Of a stretch of DNA of 64,000 bases, positions 54,129 to 63,667 are shown one piece after another. A model generated the notes under the pieces. The model was not told where the DNA came from and made no database searches. It saw nothing but the letters and a program-made list of their open reading frames with translations. This stretch comes from Murimonas intestini (GTDB lineage: Bacteria; Bacillota; Clostridia; Lachnospirales; Lachnospiraceae). The position numbers were made by a program, and so were the translations under genes. The DNA lies in contig QGGY01000007.1 in NCBI GenBank assembly GCA_003148945.1, forward strand, positions 223,475 to 287,474, given 5' to 3'. Each line of letters opens with the position of its first letter. Within the stretch, counting starts at the first letter, position 1.

Positions 54129-54254
54129 TATATTTTTAAACATTTTATAATTATGTTGTCAAAACCAATCTCTAACATCAGTTAGTTAAGAATCATACCA
54201 TTGTTGGCTTCCAGTTGCTTTCTGCAAAAAACGTTACCGCTCACTGTTCCGCGA

Positions 54255-54319
54255 GGTGTTTTCATGCAAAAGCATGAAAACACCCGTATTTCTGTGCCTT
54301 TCGGTTGCAGAAATACGGG
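54255..54319. repeat. Two overlapping perfect hairpins after the fucosidase operon
   Basis: GGTGTTTTCATGC (54255-54267) pairs with 54272-54284 around AAAA, and CCCGTATTTCTG (54283-54294) pairs with 54308-54319. They share two bases, so they stack head to tail. They lie in the 293-base gap between the GH29 gene and the DUF2087 gene and may end the fucosidase operon, though no clear T-run follows. Confidence 0.7.
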
Positions 54320-54366
54320 TTTATGATACACTATATAAACGCTATTGTGTGTCCCGGTAATGTATT

Positions 54367-55773
54367 TTAGGACTGTCCGCCTTCAATGCGTACCACATAT
54401 GCATGCATACAAGGTTTCTCATCCGGCAGGCTGATGATCAATACTTCCTCCTCCTGCACCCAGGAGACAGGGCTGCTGCTGCCCACAAGTGAAAGCCTGG
54501 AGTTCTCATCCAGGGCAAGTTTCCCCGGGCCTTTTCTTCCAAGTGTGCGGATACGCAGGGTATTATCCTCCGGCCAGCCCATGGCAATCCCATAGACTAC
54601 TCCGTCTTTCTGAGTGAAACGGAAGTCCCGGCTTGTGAGGATATCGCTTTGAACATCAGCCGGCCCTTCGGCAGCGACTCTAAATGGACGTGTCTCATAG
54701 ATGGCTTCCCCATTCACTGACAGCCAATCCCCGATTTCATACAGCACTTTTACAGCTTCGGGATGAAATGAGCCATCGGCATATGGCCCTGCATTCAGGA
54801 GCAGACATCCATTTTTAGCTACGATATCGCAGAGCTGGTGTATGATCGTAGCAGCGGATTTATACTTTGGTTCCTGTACCATACACCAGGTGTTACTATC
54901 TTCCAGATGATCGTCTGACTGCCAGGGAAAAGGCTTTTGCTCTGAAAATCGCCCGCACTCAATATCAAATACACCAATCCCCTTCGGAAAATCTTCCTTC
55001 TTATAGGTGATGATCCCGTCCTTATGTCCTGTCTTATTATAGTAATAATCTGCAATTAAAAAACGGCTTTCCTCATCAATGATACATGTACGGCTGTCAA
55101 AATATATGGCATCCGGCTGGTATTTATCAATGACCTCAAATACTTTTTCACGCCACATTTTACAGAACTTTTCATCAGGATACCTGTACGGGATATAGCG
55201 GTTCGTCTCAAGCGGGAGAGCCGGGCCATAAAATTTTTCATTTGCCGGATCATAGACATCCGCCTCACTGTCAGTAGACATGAACCAGCCCCATAGCCAC
55301 TGGTGGTGGAAGGTAGAAATAAACTTGATCCCGCGTTTCCTGAAGGCTTCTGCGCATTCTCCCGTAATATCCCTGTGGGGTCCGTAATTCACACTGTTGA
55401 CAGGATTGACCCGGCTGTCCCACATGGAAAAATTATCACAATGTTCTGTCACCGGCCCTGCATAGCGTGCCCCGGAACGCACAACAAGGTCCGCCCAGGC
55501 GTCGGCGTCAAACTTACCTCCGTCCATCATGTCATAAAAATCTTTATACCCAAAATCATGAAGTGTGCCAAATGTTTTCTCATGATAGATATTTTGCTTC
55601 AGGCCCCGTGTGTACATTTTTCTGGAATACCATTCATTCTGATAAGCCGGAACGCTGTACGGGCCCCAGTGGAAAAAGAGGCCGAACTTGGCATCACGGA
55701 ACCATTTGGGAGCTTCCTGCATAACCCTGCTCCACTCCGGTGTTATAGTTTTGTTTTCTGTATTCTCACTCAT
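54367..55773 (-). CDS. GH29 alpha-L-fucosidase-like hydrolase
   Basis: 468 residues with no signal peptide. Family features are WFRDAKFGLFFHWGPYSVPAYQNEWY near the N-terminus, GARYAGPVTEHCDNFSMWDS, and the expected nucleophile Asp in DAIYFDSRTCI. The GH29 C-terminal pattern CLLLNAGPYADG...VNGEAIYETRPF is clear. Its ATG overlaps the binding-protein stop by eight bases. Last gene of the operon. Fucose is the family substrate, but the nucleophile strand ends FDSRT rather than the usual DG, so specificity may be shifted. Confidence 0.88.
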   Translation of the reverse strand: MSENTENKTITPEWSRVMQEAPKWFRDAKFGLFFHWGPYSVPAYQNEWYSRKMYTRGLKQNIYHEKTFGTLHDFGYKDFYDMMDGGKFDADAWADLVVRSGARYAGPVTEHCDNFSMWDSRVNPVNSVNYGPHRDITGECAEAFRKRGIKFISTFHHQWLWGWFMSTDSEADVYDPANEKFYGPALPLETNRYIPYRYPDEKFCKMWREKVFEVIDKYQPDAIYFDSRTCIIDEESRFLIADYYYNKTGHKDGIITYKKEDFPKGIGVFDIECGRFSEQKPFPWQSDDHLEDSNTWCMVQEPKYKSAATIIHQLCDIVAKNGCLLLNAGPYADGSFHPEAVKVLYEIGDWLSVNGEAIYETRPFRVAAEGPADVQSDILTSRDFRFTQKDGVVYGIAMGWPEDNTLRIRTLGRKGPGKLALDENSRLSLVGSSSPVSWVQEEEVLIISLPDEKPCMHAYVVRIEGGQS

Positions 55774-57463
55774 ACTCTTCCACCAACCTCAGGGCCTTCT
55801 CCCACTCTCTGGTATAATACTCAGTCACCTGGTCAATTCCCAGTTCTTCCGCCTGGTCTGTCATCTCATCCCACATCCTTTCGAATTCAGCTTCTTCTTT
55901 TGCATACACCATTTTCCAGGAGTATTTTTTAACAACTTCGCCAATATCATTTATAATAAGCTCTAACTCATGATCTGCCGTTGGAACCATGTTAATAGCC
56001 TGGGTCGATTCTGCCACCATATGATTCTTATACAGGTATTCTGCCAGAGTATCACACCCCAGCATTTCCATTACCTCCTGCTTCATCAGGGAGGGATCTC
56101 GTTCCAGGGTGGAGGGCCAGTACCTGTAGCTCAGAGAATAACCATCCTCCATAACTGTCGCCGCTTCCATACCCAGGGTTCCTAAAAACTCAACCCCGTC
56201 TTTAAATGCTCCCCCTCCAATGCTCTCCGGCATCAAAGGTTTATCCGAATCATCTACCAACTCCCAGTTTATGATTTCAGGCTCTTTTTTTTCATTATAG
56301 TCCCATGTTATTCCCTGGGGGCCGTTTGTCAGATATTGCTGTACAGCCGGATCATACAGCCAGTTCAGAAATTCCAGAGCAGCATCTATGTCTTTACAGT
56401 TTTTTGATATGGAAAAATACCACTGCCTTCCGATAGTCTGCTCAGGCGCCTTAAACAGTTTCATATCCTTCGCTGCCACACTGGCCATACCGTCAGCCCC
56501 ATCAGGATTGTTTTGATTTTCTGAATTATAACTTCCATACAGCCAGGAGAACCATGAAAACATAACCTGCCCTGAACTAAACTTATCCTCCACATCCTGG
56601 TATTTCTGTGACATGGAATCGGGATCGAGAAGCCCTCTCTGATTTGCCTCAAAATAAAACCTCAGCGCTCTTTTATAAAAACTGTCCTCTGCCAGAAGAG
56701 ACTTTGTCTCCCTGGTAATCATGCTCGTCTCCATAAGAGGGGAAACAAAATTTGAATCGATCCCATACATGTAGGAGAGTGTAGATATTTCAAGCGCTGA
56801 TACAATATCCCATTCATTAAACAGTGAAAATCCATATACCTTTTCACCTTTTTCTGTAACCGGCTTGATAGCAGTCATCTGTTCTGCCACGTCCAGATAG
56901 TCCTCAAGCGTATTGATTTCCGGCATGCCAGCCTGCTTATATGCATCCCACTGCAGAAGAGGCACCCAGTTAAACGAATGAAAATCAGCAGGTCCGATAG
57001 CCACCGGCATAATAAATAAATGCCCCGTGCCGCCGCTTGTATGGTCCCTGGAATATCTGACTGCGTCTGCATAAGCCTCATTCTGGAATATATTGGGCAG
57101 CCTGTCCTCATATTCGTCTAATGGCAGCAGCATATCTGCATCCATCACCAGCTGTGCATAGTCTGTTCCCTTCAGCCCCATGATATCCGGCAGCTGCCCG
57201 GCAATGAGATAATGTGAAAGCGTAGTTCCTGACTTTACTCCTGTGGGAAAAAAATTTAGCTTTATCTGCAGGTCATCGTACAGCTTTTTTGCTCCCCAGC
57301 CCTGCCAGATTCCCTCCTTTGTCTCCTCTGTCCTCATCACAAGTATGCTCAGCGCTGCCTCTTCATTTCCGGCAGTACTGCTGTCTTCTTCTGCAGTTTT
57401 CCCTGAACACGCACCCAGCAGGAGCACCATGCAGCATACCGCTGCAATAATTCCTTTCTTCAT
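55766..57463 (-). CDS. Extracellular solute-binding lipoprotein (LplA-like)
   Basis: 565 residues. The lipobox is LLGAC after IIAAVCCMVLL, then an acidic linker and a family 1 binding fold (GQLPDIMGLKGTDYAQLV; YDPAVQQYLTNGPQGITWDYNEKKEP). It lies between the glucuronidase-like and fucosidase genes. No permease gene of this operon is inside the window, so its partners may lie beyond base 64000. GGAGG lies seven bases before the ATG. Confidence 0.92.
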   Translation of the reverse strand: MKKGIIAAVCCMVLLLGACSGKTAEEDSSTAGNEEAALSILVMRTEETKEGIWQGWGAKKLYDDLQIKLNFFPTGVKSGTTLSHYLIAGQLPDIMGLKGTDYAQLVMDADMLLPLDEYEDRLPNIFQNEAYADAVRYSRDHTSGGTGHLFIMPVAIGPADFHSFNWVPLLQWDAYKQAGMPEINTLEDYLDVAEQMTAIKPVTEKGEKVYGFSLFNEWDIVSALEISTLSYMYGIDSNFVSPLMETSMITRETKSLLAEDSFYKRALRFYFEANQRGLLDPDSMSQKYQDVEDKFSSGQVMFSWFSWLYGSYNSENQNNPDGADGMASVAAKDMKLFKAPEQTIGRQWYFSISKNCKDIDAALEFLNWLYDPAVQQYLTNGPQGITWDYNEKKEPEIINWELVDDSDKPLMPESIGGGAFKDGVEFLGTLGMEAATVMEDGYSLSYRYWPSTLERDPSLMKQEVMEMLGCDTLAEYLYKNHMVAESTQAINMVPTADHELELIINDIGEVVKKYSWKMVYAKEEAEFERMWDEMTDQAEELGIDQVTEYYTREWEKALRLVEEYE

Positions 57464-57478
57464 TCCGATACCTCCAGG

Positions 57479-60199
57479 TTACTGCCCGTACATCCAGTCC
57501 AGAGTCTCCAGCCCCTCTCCCCCCAGATCTGCATTTCTGGGCGCCAGCACCGTCTGCTGTGAAACTACCCCGGCTATCATATATCCGCCGTTGCCAAAAT
57601 ATATATCATGTTCACCTTTTTCATACTGGTAGGCATGGATTTCAACTACAGGACAGCCTTTTGTTTTAACAGCATTCCTGTAAACTGCTGCAAGGCCTCC
57701 CCTGTCATCGGCATGTGTATTTGTTTCCAGATCCGGCAGCTTCAGCCACTCCACCCCGCCGGTCTGCATGTAGCCTACAAGCAGGTATGAATCCTCTTCA
57801 AACCTGATTTTAATGTGAACCCCGCCGTTCATGGCATCTCCCAGATCCATCCTGATGCCCGTAAGATTACTCAGTTCAGGGGCTGCTTTCTGTATCTGTC
57901 CGTGGGAATCCTTAAAAATACATTCCCCCTTCTCAATCTTATATGTCTCGCATTCCTCAGAAAGCAGAGTAAAGCCTGAAGGCTGAAGTGGCACAATTTC
58001 TTCCTCTGATTCAGCTCTTGGAAGCACTCCATTCTTTAAACCATCCAGATTCCTCACAAATGACATATATTCTTTTTCGTATTCGGGCAGACACTGTGTC
58101 CAGTGGCCGTATGCATCGCCGTCTGTAAAAGGTATCTTCCTCTGCCTTGTCTGCATACTGTTGGCATATAAATATGTGTCCTGTGTCAGATCCGCCAGTT
58201 CCCTATAATAATCCAGGCTTTCTTTCATAAGCTCAGCTGCCTCTTCCAGTAATTTGAAATCTCCCTGGCATTTCTCATCCATCGTATATTTATATAGAAG
58301 GATCTTCATAGCTGCTTCCACTTTTTTGCAATAGGAAAGACTCATCAGGCAGATTGCATGGATATCTGTTTTTATTCTAAATAATTCCTGCCGGCGCCCG
58401 CCGCCTGCACAGACCTCAGATACGGCAGACGCAATCTTTTTCAGGGCGCTCTCTGCAAAAACCCGGACATCGCTTATCATGTCATAAGGCGTCTCTCCAA
58501 CGTGTTTTTCTCCTGCCAGCTCCTTCTTGACATAGTCATCCGGCTGCTCACCCTTTCTGGCCACACTGTTCCACAGCTCTCTGTTCGGCCTGTATCTGTC
58601 CACATTTGTGAGCTCACTCATAGTCATGCCAAGACTCAGCGTCTGCCTGTTGCCTTCTGTAATCCCCACCCGTCCAAGTATCCTGGGCGCGCACTGTGCT
58701 GCATCTTCCTGGGCTTCAAACAGCTTCTCGGCCGTTTCCCGGGAAATATCATAATATTGTGTATAGCAGTGGATCCAGTATTCCTTCTCCGCCCTCTCAT
58801 CCCTGTCCGGGTTCCATGCATACCTAAACCAGGCCGCAAACCAGAAATAGTCTCTGTCCATCTGCCTGAGGCGCTCACTCGTCTTATCCGGTGAATACGG
58901 CCAGTCCCAGTAAAACAGCGGATATAGGTGAAGGCCGTTTGCTCCCAGCCGGCTTCTGCCCGCCTGGGTACACTTCTGTATATAGAGAGGTGCATTGAAT
59001 CGGAATGGTTCCAGATCAGCCAGGATGTGTACATTCATAATATGTGTTGTCTTGATTTCCGAAAGCTTCTGGTGACGCTCCTGCCATACCCCTCTGGGAT
59101 AATATGTAGTCAGGCTCTCGCCATTGTATTTCCACATAGTGAAGAGATTTGAATACAGCTTCTTAGCCCCCTCCATGGCTGTGAAAGGATTACAGTCATG
59201 GCCTCTGAGAATGACAGGCGGCTCCTCCCGGATCCCTGCCTCTAAAAGTCCCTGCTTCACAGCCGGAAGTATGGTCTCCACAAACCAGGCAGTCTTATTC
59301 TGGTCCCCCCTGAGAGCTTCCCCAAGACATACCATCAGCCCCACATTCGGAAATGCTTTAATAAATTCCACAATAGATTTATACGTGTAATCCGCCACAA
59401 GGGGATCGATGCTGCTCTGCAGCAGTTCCAGGCGGTGCGCCCTTGCAAATGGTAAAGGAATATGGATGTTATAGAATTTTAAGACCACCCAGATCCCCCT
59501 CCTGTCACACTCCTCTGTCAGCCATCTGAAAACTGAACAGTTCCTCTCATATTCCTCCTCCGTGACCTCCAGGGCCTCAGGATAATCACTCACTTTCACA
59601 AAGGAGGAAAAGGGGTGTCCGCTCCATATGTACAGCACATTGCACCGCATGGAAAGGAGCATATCAAGGAATTCTTTCCACTGCTCTTTTTCATAAAACC
59701 ATGGAAAACGTTCCGGCGTAACAGGATATTCATAAGTAAGCCTGGGAGGCTCAATTTTTGTCTTCTGCAGCCCGACTGCCGGTCCTCTCAGTTTGAATAC
59801 CGGTTCATCTCCAAATGCAATTTCTTCCGGCAGCTCTCCTGACTCTTTAATGCGTTCCAAAAGTTCCATACACCCGTAAAGGACTCCCGTACTGCTGCCG
59901 CCGCAGATGACCGTAAGACCTCCCGGAAGCGTCTGCAGATAGAACCCTTCGCCTTTTGGCGCCTGTGTATGGAATATGAGCAGCTCCTCCTGGTATGCCC
60001 ACCTGAGAAATTCATCTTCCTCCAGGATTCCCGCATATATTTTCTTTCCCGGCGTACACCTGTAATCTGCAGGATCCTCCGGGCGCTCAAGAAAGAGCGG
60101 CTCATATCCCTGCCTCTCCAGTTCCTCCATGACAAGGTTTATGCCATACGTGATCCGCTTATCTTCAGCAGGATTTCTAAATACAGTCAATTTCTTCAT
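57479..60199 (-). CDS. Alpha-glucuronidase-like glycoside hydrolase
   Basis: 906 residues with no signal peptide. The first 130 residues have a GH67N/GH20b-like alpha-beta fold (GEGFYLQTLPGGLTVICGGSSTGVLYGCMELLERI). A barrel follows (FKLRGPAVGLQK; LDMLLSMRCNVLYIWSGHPF; IWVVLKFYN), then a long helical region and a C-terminal sandwich. The layout recalls GH67/GH115-type alpha-glucuronidases, but I cannot assign a family. Its neighbours (heparinase-like protein and unsaturated glucuronyl hydrolase) support a uronic-acid substrate. It lies two bases from the heparinase-like gene. Hydrolase likely, specificity open. Confidence 0.65.
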   Translation of the reverse strand: MKKLTVFRNPAEDKRITYGINLVMEELERQGYEPLFLERPEDPADYRCTPGKKIYAGILEEDEFLRWAYQEELLIFHTQAPKGEGFYLQTLPGGLTVICGGSSTGVLYGCMELLERIKESGELPEEIAFGDEPVFKLRGPAVGLQKTKIEPPRLTYEYPVTPERFPWFYEKEQWKEFLDMLLSMRCNVLYIWSGHPFSSFVKVSDYPEALEVTEEEYERNCSVFRWLTEECDRRGIWVVLKFYNIHIPLPFARAHRLELLQSSIDPLVADYTYKSIVEFIKAFPNVGLMVCLGEALRGDQNKTAWFVETILPAVKQGLLEAGIREEPPVILRGHDCNPFTAMEGAKKLYSNLFTMWKYNGESLTTYYPRGVWQERHQKLSEIKTTHIMNVHILADLEPFRFNAPLYIQKCTQAGRSRLGANGLHLYPLFYWDWPYSPDKTSERLRQMDRDYFWFAAWFRYAWNPDRDERAEKEYWIHCYTQYYDISRETAEKLFEAQEDAAQCAPRILGRVGITEGNRQTLSLGMTMSELTNVDRYRPNRELWNSVARKGEQPDDYVKKELAGEKHVGETPYDMISDVRVFAESALKKIASAVSEVCAGGGRRQELFRIKTDIHAICLMSLSYCKKVEAAMKILLYKYTMDEKCQGDFKLLEEAAELMKESLDYYRELADLTQDTYLYANSMQTRQRKIPFTDGDAYGHWTQCLPEYEKEYMSFVRNLDGLKNGVLPRAESEEEIVPLQPSGFTLLSEECETYKIEKGECIFKDSHGQIQKAAPELSNLTGIRMDLGDAMNGGVHIKIRFEEDSYLLVGYMQTGGVEWLKLPDLETNTHADDRGGLAAVYRNAVKTKGCPVVEIHAYQYEKGEHDIYFGNGGYMIAGVVSQQTVLAPRNADLGGEGLETLDWMYGQ

Positions 60200-60201
60200 T
60201 A

Positions 60202-62484
60202 TTATTCTCCTTGTATACCGGGGCGCTGTGGGATACCCGGTTCGAATTTCATGTTAAGCTGAATCTTCCCCCTGCTGCCCTGCCTGTAAAGCCTGATCTG
60301 GAAGAGATCCTTGTCCCTGATCTCATATTTCTTTACTTCCGCCTCCATATCCTCCGGGATCTCTATGATACATCCTGACTTCCCGCCCTGAAGGATGATA
60401 CTGTCTGCTGTATGTAAAGGCTCAAACCACGTATTCAGCAGTACCGCCGCGCCGCTTCCCTGACCCAGGACATACTCATCTGTGAGTACAAGCTCACAGG
60501 GAGATGCTGAATCCAGGCTTCTTCTCCACAGGCTGAAATACTTGTCAAATGACGGCGTCATATCCATAGACAGATGAAGCTCACTCTCATCACCTGTTCC
60601 CTCAGGTGTAAAGAAATACGGCAGTGGATTTACAGGATGAGGATTTTCTGCAAGGCCGACTGGCAGCAGCATATTGTGGAAATCACACATTTTCAGGCTG
60701 CGGCTCTGGGCGCTTCCATAACTCACCATGCCAGGATCCGTAAAGAACTGCTCCCCGTTATACTCCACAAGAAAACTTCCCTTGTCCTCATGATTATGTC
60801 CTGCCCCCGCTTTGTTTCCCGGTACGAAGACTTTCATCTTACCCTCACCGCTGCTTCTGACAGAAGAAACATACCCTGACTGGGACAATCTCACGAATGT
60901 CTTTGGATCATTGTCCTCCACAGGTATCTCTGAGTCAAGTAAAAAGGAAATAAAATCGTTTGGCATGCCCCCAAGCTCTTCCTTTTTCTTGTGGTACGCA
61001 TTTACCCAAAGGCTGTCAGGCCTTAAATAAGCCATCACAGCCAGACCCCTGATATCCCTCGGCTCTGAATAATCGCAGACAGGCAGAAATGCCTTATCCT
61101 CCATAGTAGAACTCATAGCATCAATATACATATCTGTCCGTCCCAGCTCGCCGGGTACGCAATCCCTGAAATCCTTTCCCAGAGCACGTGCATACCAGAA
61201 AAGGCCGCCGCCGCTGTTGCCCGGCTGGTACAGGAAATATGACACACCCTCGTCCGCCCCTCCGTCAGTGCCTATGGCCTGCTTCATGCTGTCCGCGATA
61301 TCTCCTGCTGCCAGATCCATATATGGAACAATGCGGCTGTATTCCTTTGAGAGAACAGCATATGCACTCATCCGGCCGTAGCTGTACCAGGCCAGCTGGT
61401 TACATTTAAAGATTGAATCATATCTCCAGACTACAGAATTGACCTTAGAAAGCCCTTTTTCCATCATCTGCTTTCGTATCATCTTTTTAGCAGTTTCTGT
61501 CAGAAGCTCTCCTGCACCATCCAGCACAGCGGCCAGATCACTCAATATACTGGACGGTACAAACGCAGAATGCTCCCATATCCCCAGAGGATAGTCAGCG
61601 ATAAAACCATCCAGCCAGTTTTCTGTCATCATCAGAGACATGGCATAGCGGGCAGCCAGACGCAGCACCTTTTTATCCTTTTTCAGCAGGGCATACTGCA
61701 CCAGCTTTTCCGCGATGCTAAAAGCCATAAACTGTCCTTCATCTCTCTGCCTGCAGAAACGGACATCATCAGCCAGACGCATATAGTCACCTATCATTTC
61801 TTCCGGCTTCATATCCAGGTACGTGCTTATATTCTCATAGAACACATCTCTTCCGCCTTCGTTCAAATGCTGCCTGTACCTCTCCCTCAGCACTTCCAGC
61901 TCTTCTTCCGTGGCAATCAGCCCGTACTCAGGCCTGAATGACGGCTCATAATCCTCATCTTTTAAGTATCCTTCCCACTTTTCATCAAACTGGGCCTTTA
62001 ATTTCAGATGCTCCTCTAACAGCCTGTCATTCTGTACCCCCAGCCAGTTTATCCATCCTGTAGCAGGCATACGTGTAGTATTTCCGATGGAAATTGTTAT
62101 TCTTGTGATCTTTACGGCTCCATCCAGAGAGAGGACGAGTTCTTTTTTCCCCGCCCCATCTGCCTGAGCGGACTTTACACCCAGTTCTGTATCTGCTGAC
62201 AGCCGTAAAAAACCATTATCGGGAACTACTGCCGCCAGGATGAGACTATCATATCCATCCACACATAAATCCTCATAGTCTCTGTAAATGACAGCTCCTG
62301 TGCCGTCCTCTGCCGTTTTGCTCCACTCATACGGAACATAACACCAGTACTGATTCACTTTCACGCCTGCTGCCCCGTTGTCTGCTATCTTCCATTCTTT
62401 CAGCCCGCTCACAGCAGGATCCCAGAACGGCTCCACCATCGCTTCTCCCACATGGTACCGGAATGGTACAGTCTTCTCTGCCAT
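60202..62484 (-). CDS. Heparinase II/III-family protein (polysaccharide lyase-like)
   Basis: 760 residues with no signal peptide. An N-terminal sandwich-like part is followed by an alpha/alpha toroid (helical repeats from YGLIATEEELEVLRERYRQ; GTDGGADEGVSYF). The heparinase II/III domain follows with the key NHEDKGSFLVEYNGEQFFTDPG. Such lyases cut at uronic acids and leave unsaturated ends. The adjacent GH88-type gene encodes the enzyme that removes such ends, so the two should act in series. Being intracellular, it would act on imported oligosaccharides. The exact lyase family cannot be set by eye. Confidence 0.82.
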   Translation of the reverse strand: MAEKTVPFRYHVGEAMVEPFWDPAVSGLKEWKIADNGAAGVKVNQYWCYVPYEWSKTAEDGTGAVIYRDYEDLCVDGYDSLILAAVVPDNGFLRLSADTELGVKSAQADGAGKKELVLSLDGAVKITRITISIGNTTRMPATGWINWLGVQNDRLLEEHLKLKAQFDEKWEGYLKDEDYEPSFRPEYGLIATEEELEVLRERYRQHLNEGGRDVFYENISTYLDMKPEEMIGDYMRLADDVRFCRQRDEGQFMAFSIAEKLVQYALLKKDKKVLRLAARYAMSLMMTENWLDGFIADYPLGIWEHSAFVPSSILSDLAAVLDGAGELLTETAKKMIRKQMMEKGLSKVNSVVWRYDSIFKCNQLAWYSYGRMSAYAVLSKEYSRIVPYMDLAAGDIADSMKQAIGTDGGADEGVSYFLYQPGNSGGGLFWYARALGKDFRDCVPGELGRTDMYIDAMSSTMEDKAFLPVCDYSEPRDIRGLAVMAYLRPDSLWVNAYHKKKEELGGMPNDFISFLLDSEIPVEDNDPKTFVRLSQSGYVSSVRSSGEGKMKVFVPGNKAGAGHNHEDKGSFLVEYNGEQFFTDPGMVSYGSAQSRSLKMCDFHNMLLPVGLAENPHPVNPLPYFFTPEGTGDESELHLSMDMTPSFDKYFSLWRRSLDSASPCELVLTDEYVLGQGSGAAVLLNTWFEPLHTADSIILQGGKSGCIIEIPEDMEAEVKKYEIRDKDLFQIRLYRQGSRGKIQLNMKFEPGIPQRPGIQGE

Positions 62485-62534
62485 AATTATCTCCTTCTAT
62501 TTGGCTTTGGTAAATACACAGGCCTGCTGTATAC

Positions 62535-63662
62535 TTACCAGTAAGGTTTAAAATCATCCATGTATCTGAGCAGCGCTTCCATATAGAAATAATCCCCAAA
62601 GCTGGTGCAATGTCCTAACCCATTGGACTGCATTAAAAATCCGCTGCTCTCCATATCATTATTCTGATAGGCGGGTTCTAAAAGCCTGCTAAGGATCCTG
62701 GCACCCTCATCCCTGAACTTTTCTGCCCCCCTGTATTTGCCCAGCTCATGAAATGCACACGCTGCTATGGCCGCGGCTGAGCTGTCACGCTTTTTCTCCC
62801 GGCCGTCAGGAAGCCTGAAATCCCATGGCGGTACAGGATCCTGTCCGTCCTTCCCGGTCTCTTCCAGGAATCTGTCCCCAAGAGCCGCAGAAGCCTCCAG
62901 GTATTTCTCTTCACCTGTATACCTGTATGCAAGCGCGAACCCGTAGACAGCCCATGTCAGCCCTCTGGCCCAGAATGACCCGGTCTGGTAGCCGCAGTGA
63001 TTCACTTCCCCCACAGGAACACCTGCCGCTTCCATATACTGGTATCCGTGACAGACTGACCCGTCCGGGCGTATGAAATTTTCAAGTGTTTTATCTGCAT
63101 GCATTACTGCTATCTTCTTATAAAACGGATTTCCCGTCTCTTTCCATGCAAAGAACAGAAGAGGCAGGTTCATCATGCAGTCTATAATTGCCAGGCCGGC
63201 ATTATGCTGATTCCACACATCGCACCTGCCCCAGGCCCTGATCATCCCGCAATCCAGATTCATCCGCTTGGCCAGCTCATCTGCAGCCTTTATAGACAGA
63301 ATACGGTACTCATCATTTCCTGTTTCTTTATAAACACCTGTTGAAAACAGAGTATACAAAAAACCCAGATCATGCATTGTGTCCATAGGTGTATCAAAAA
63401 TCTTGCTCCTGTATGCCTCCTGATACCCTTTCACCCACTCCAGATATTCCTGCTCCCTTGTCTTATGGTAGGCCAGCAGGGCTTCCCCTGTGAAAAAGGA
63501 AGTCATCCATGTCCCGATATGTGTAAACGGCAGATATACATCATGCCTGAAATAATATCCGTCAGAGCACGCAGCGTACTCTGCAGGTGTTTCCGGCATT
63601 TCCCGCATTGTATTATGTATTTTTACGAGACATTTTTCAAAAGCTTCTTGATATTTACTCAT
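62535..63662 (-). CDS. GH88-type unsaturated glucuronyl hydrolase
   Basis: About 375 residues forming an alpha/alpha barrel. Catalytic Asp candidates are in DTMHDLGFLY and IIDCMMNLP; SFWARGLTWAVYGFALAY is a GH88 signature, and DSSAAAIAACAFHEL is typical. It hydrates the unsaturated uronic acid left by lyases, releasing it from the oligosaccharide. The ATG at 63662 follows GAGAG by eight bases; a GTG at 63671 overlapping the upstream stop (GTGA) is an alternative. It couples with the heparinase-like protein downstream. Confidence 0.9.
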   Translation of the reverse strand: MSKYQEAFEKCLVKIHNTMREMPETPAEYAACSDGYYFRHDVYLPFTHIGTWMTSFFTGEALLAYHKTREQEYLEWVKGYQEAYRSKIFDTPMDTMHDLGFLYTLFSTGVYKETGNDEYRILSIKAADELAKRMNLDCGMIRAWGRCDVWNQHNAGLAIIDCMMNLPLLFFAWKETGNPFYKKIAVMHADKTLENFIRPDGSVCHGYQYMEAAGVPVGEVNHCGYQTGSFWARGLTWAVYGFALAYRYTGEEKYLEASAALGDRFLEETGKDGQDPVPPWDFRLPDGREKKRDSSAAAIAACAFHELGKYRGAEKFRDEGARILSRLLEPAYQNNDMESSGFLMQSNGLGHCTSFGDYFYMEALLRYMDDFKPYW

Positions 63663-63667
63663 TTTTC

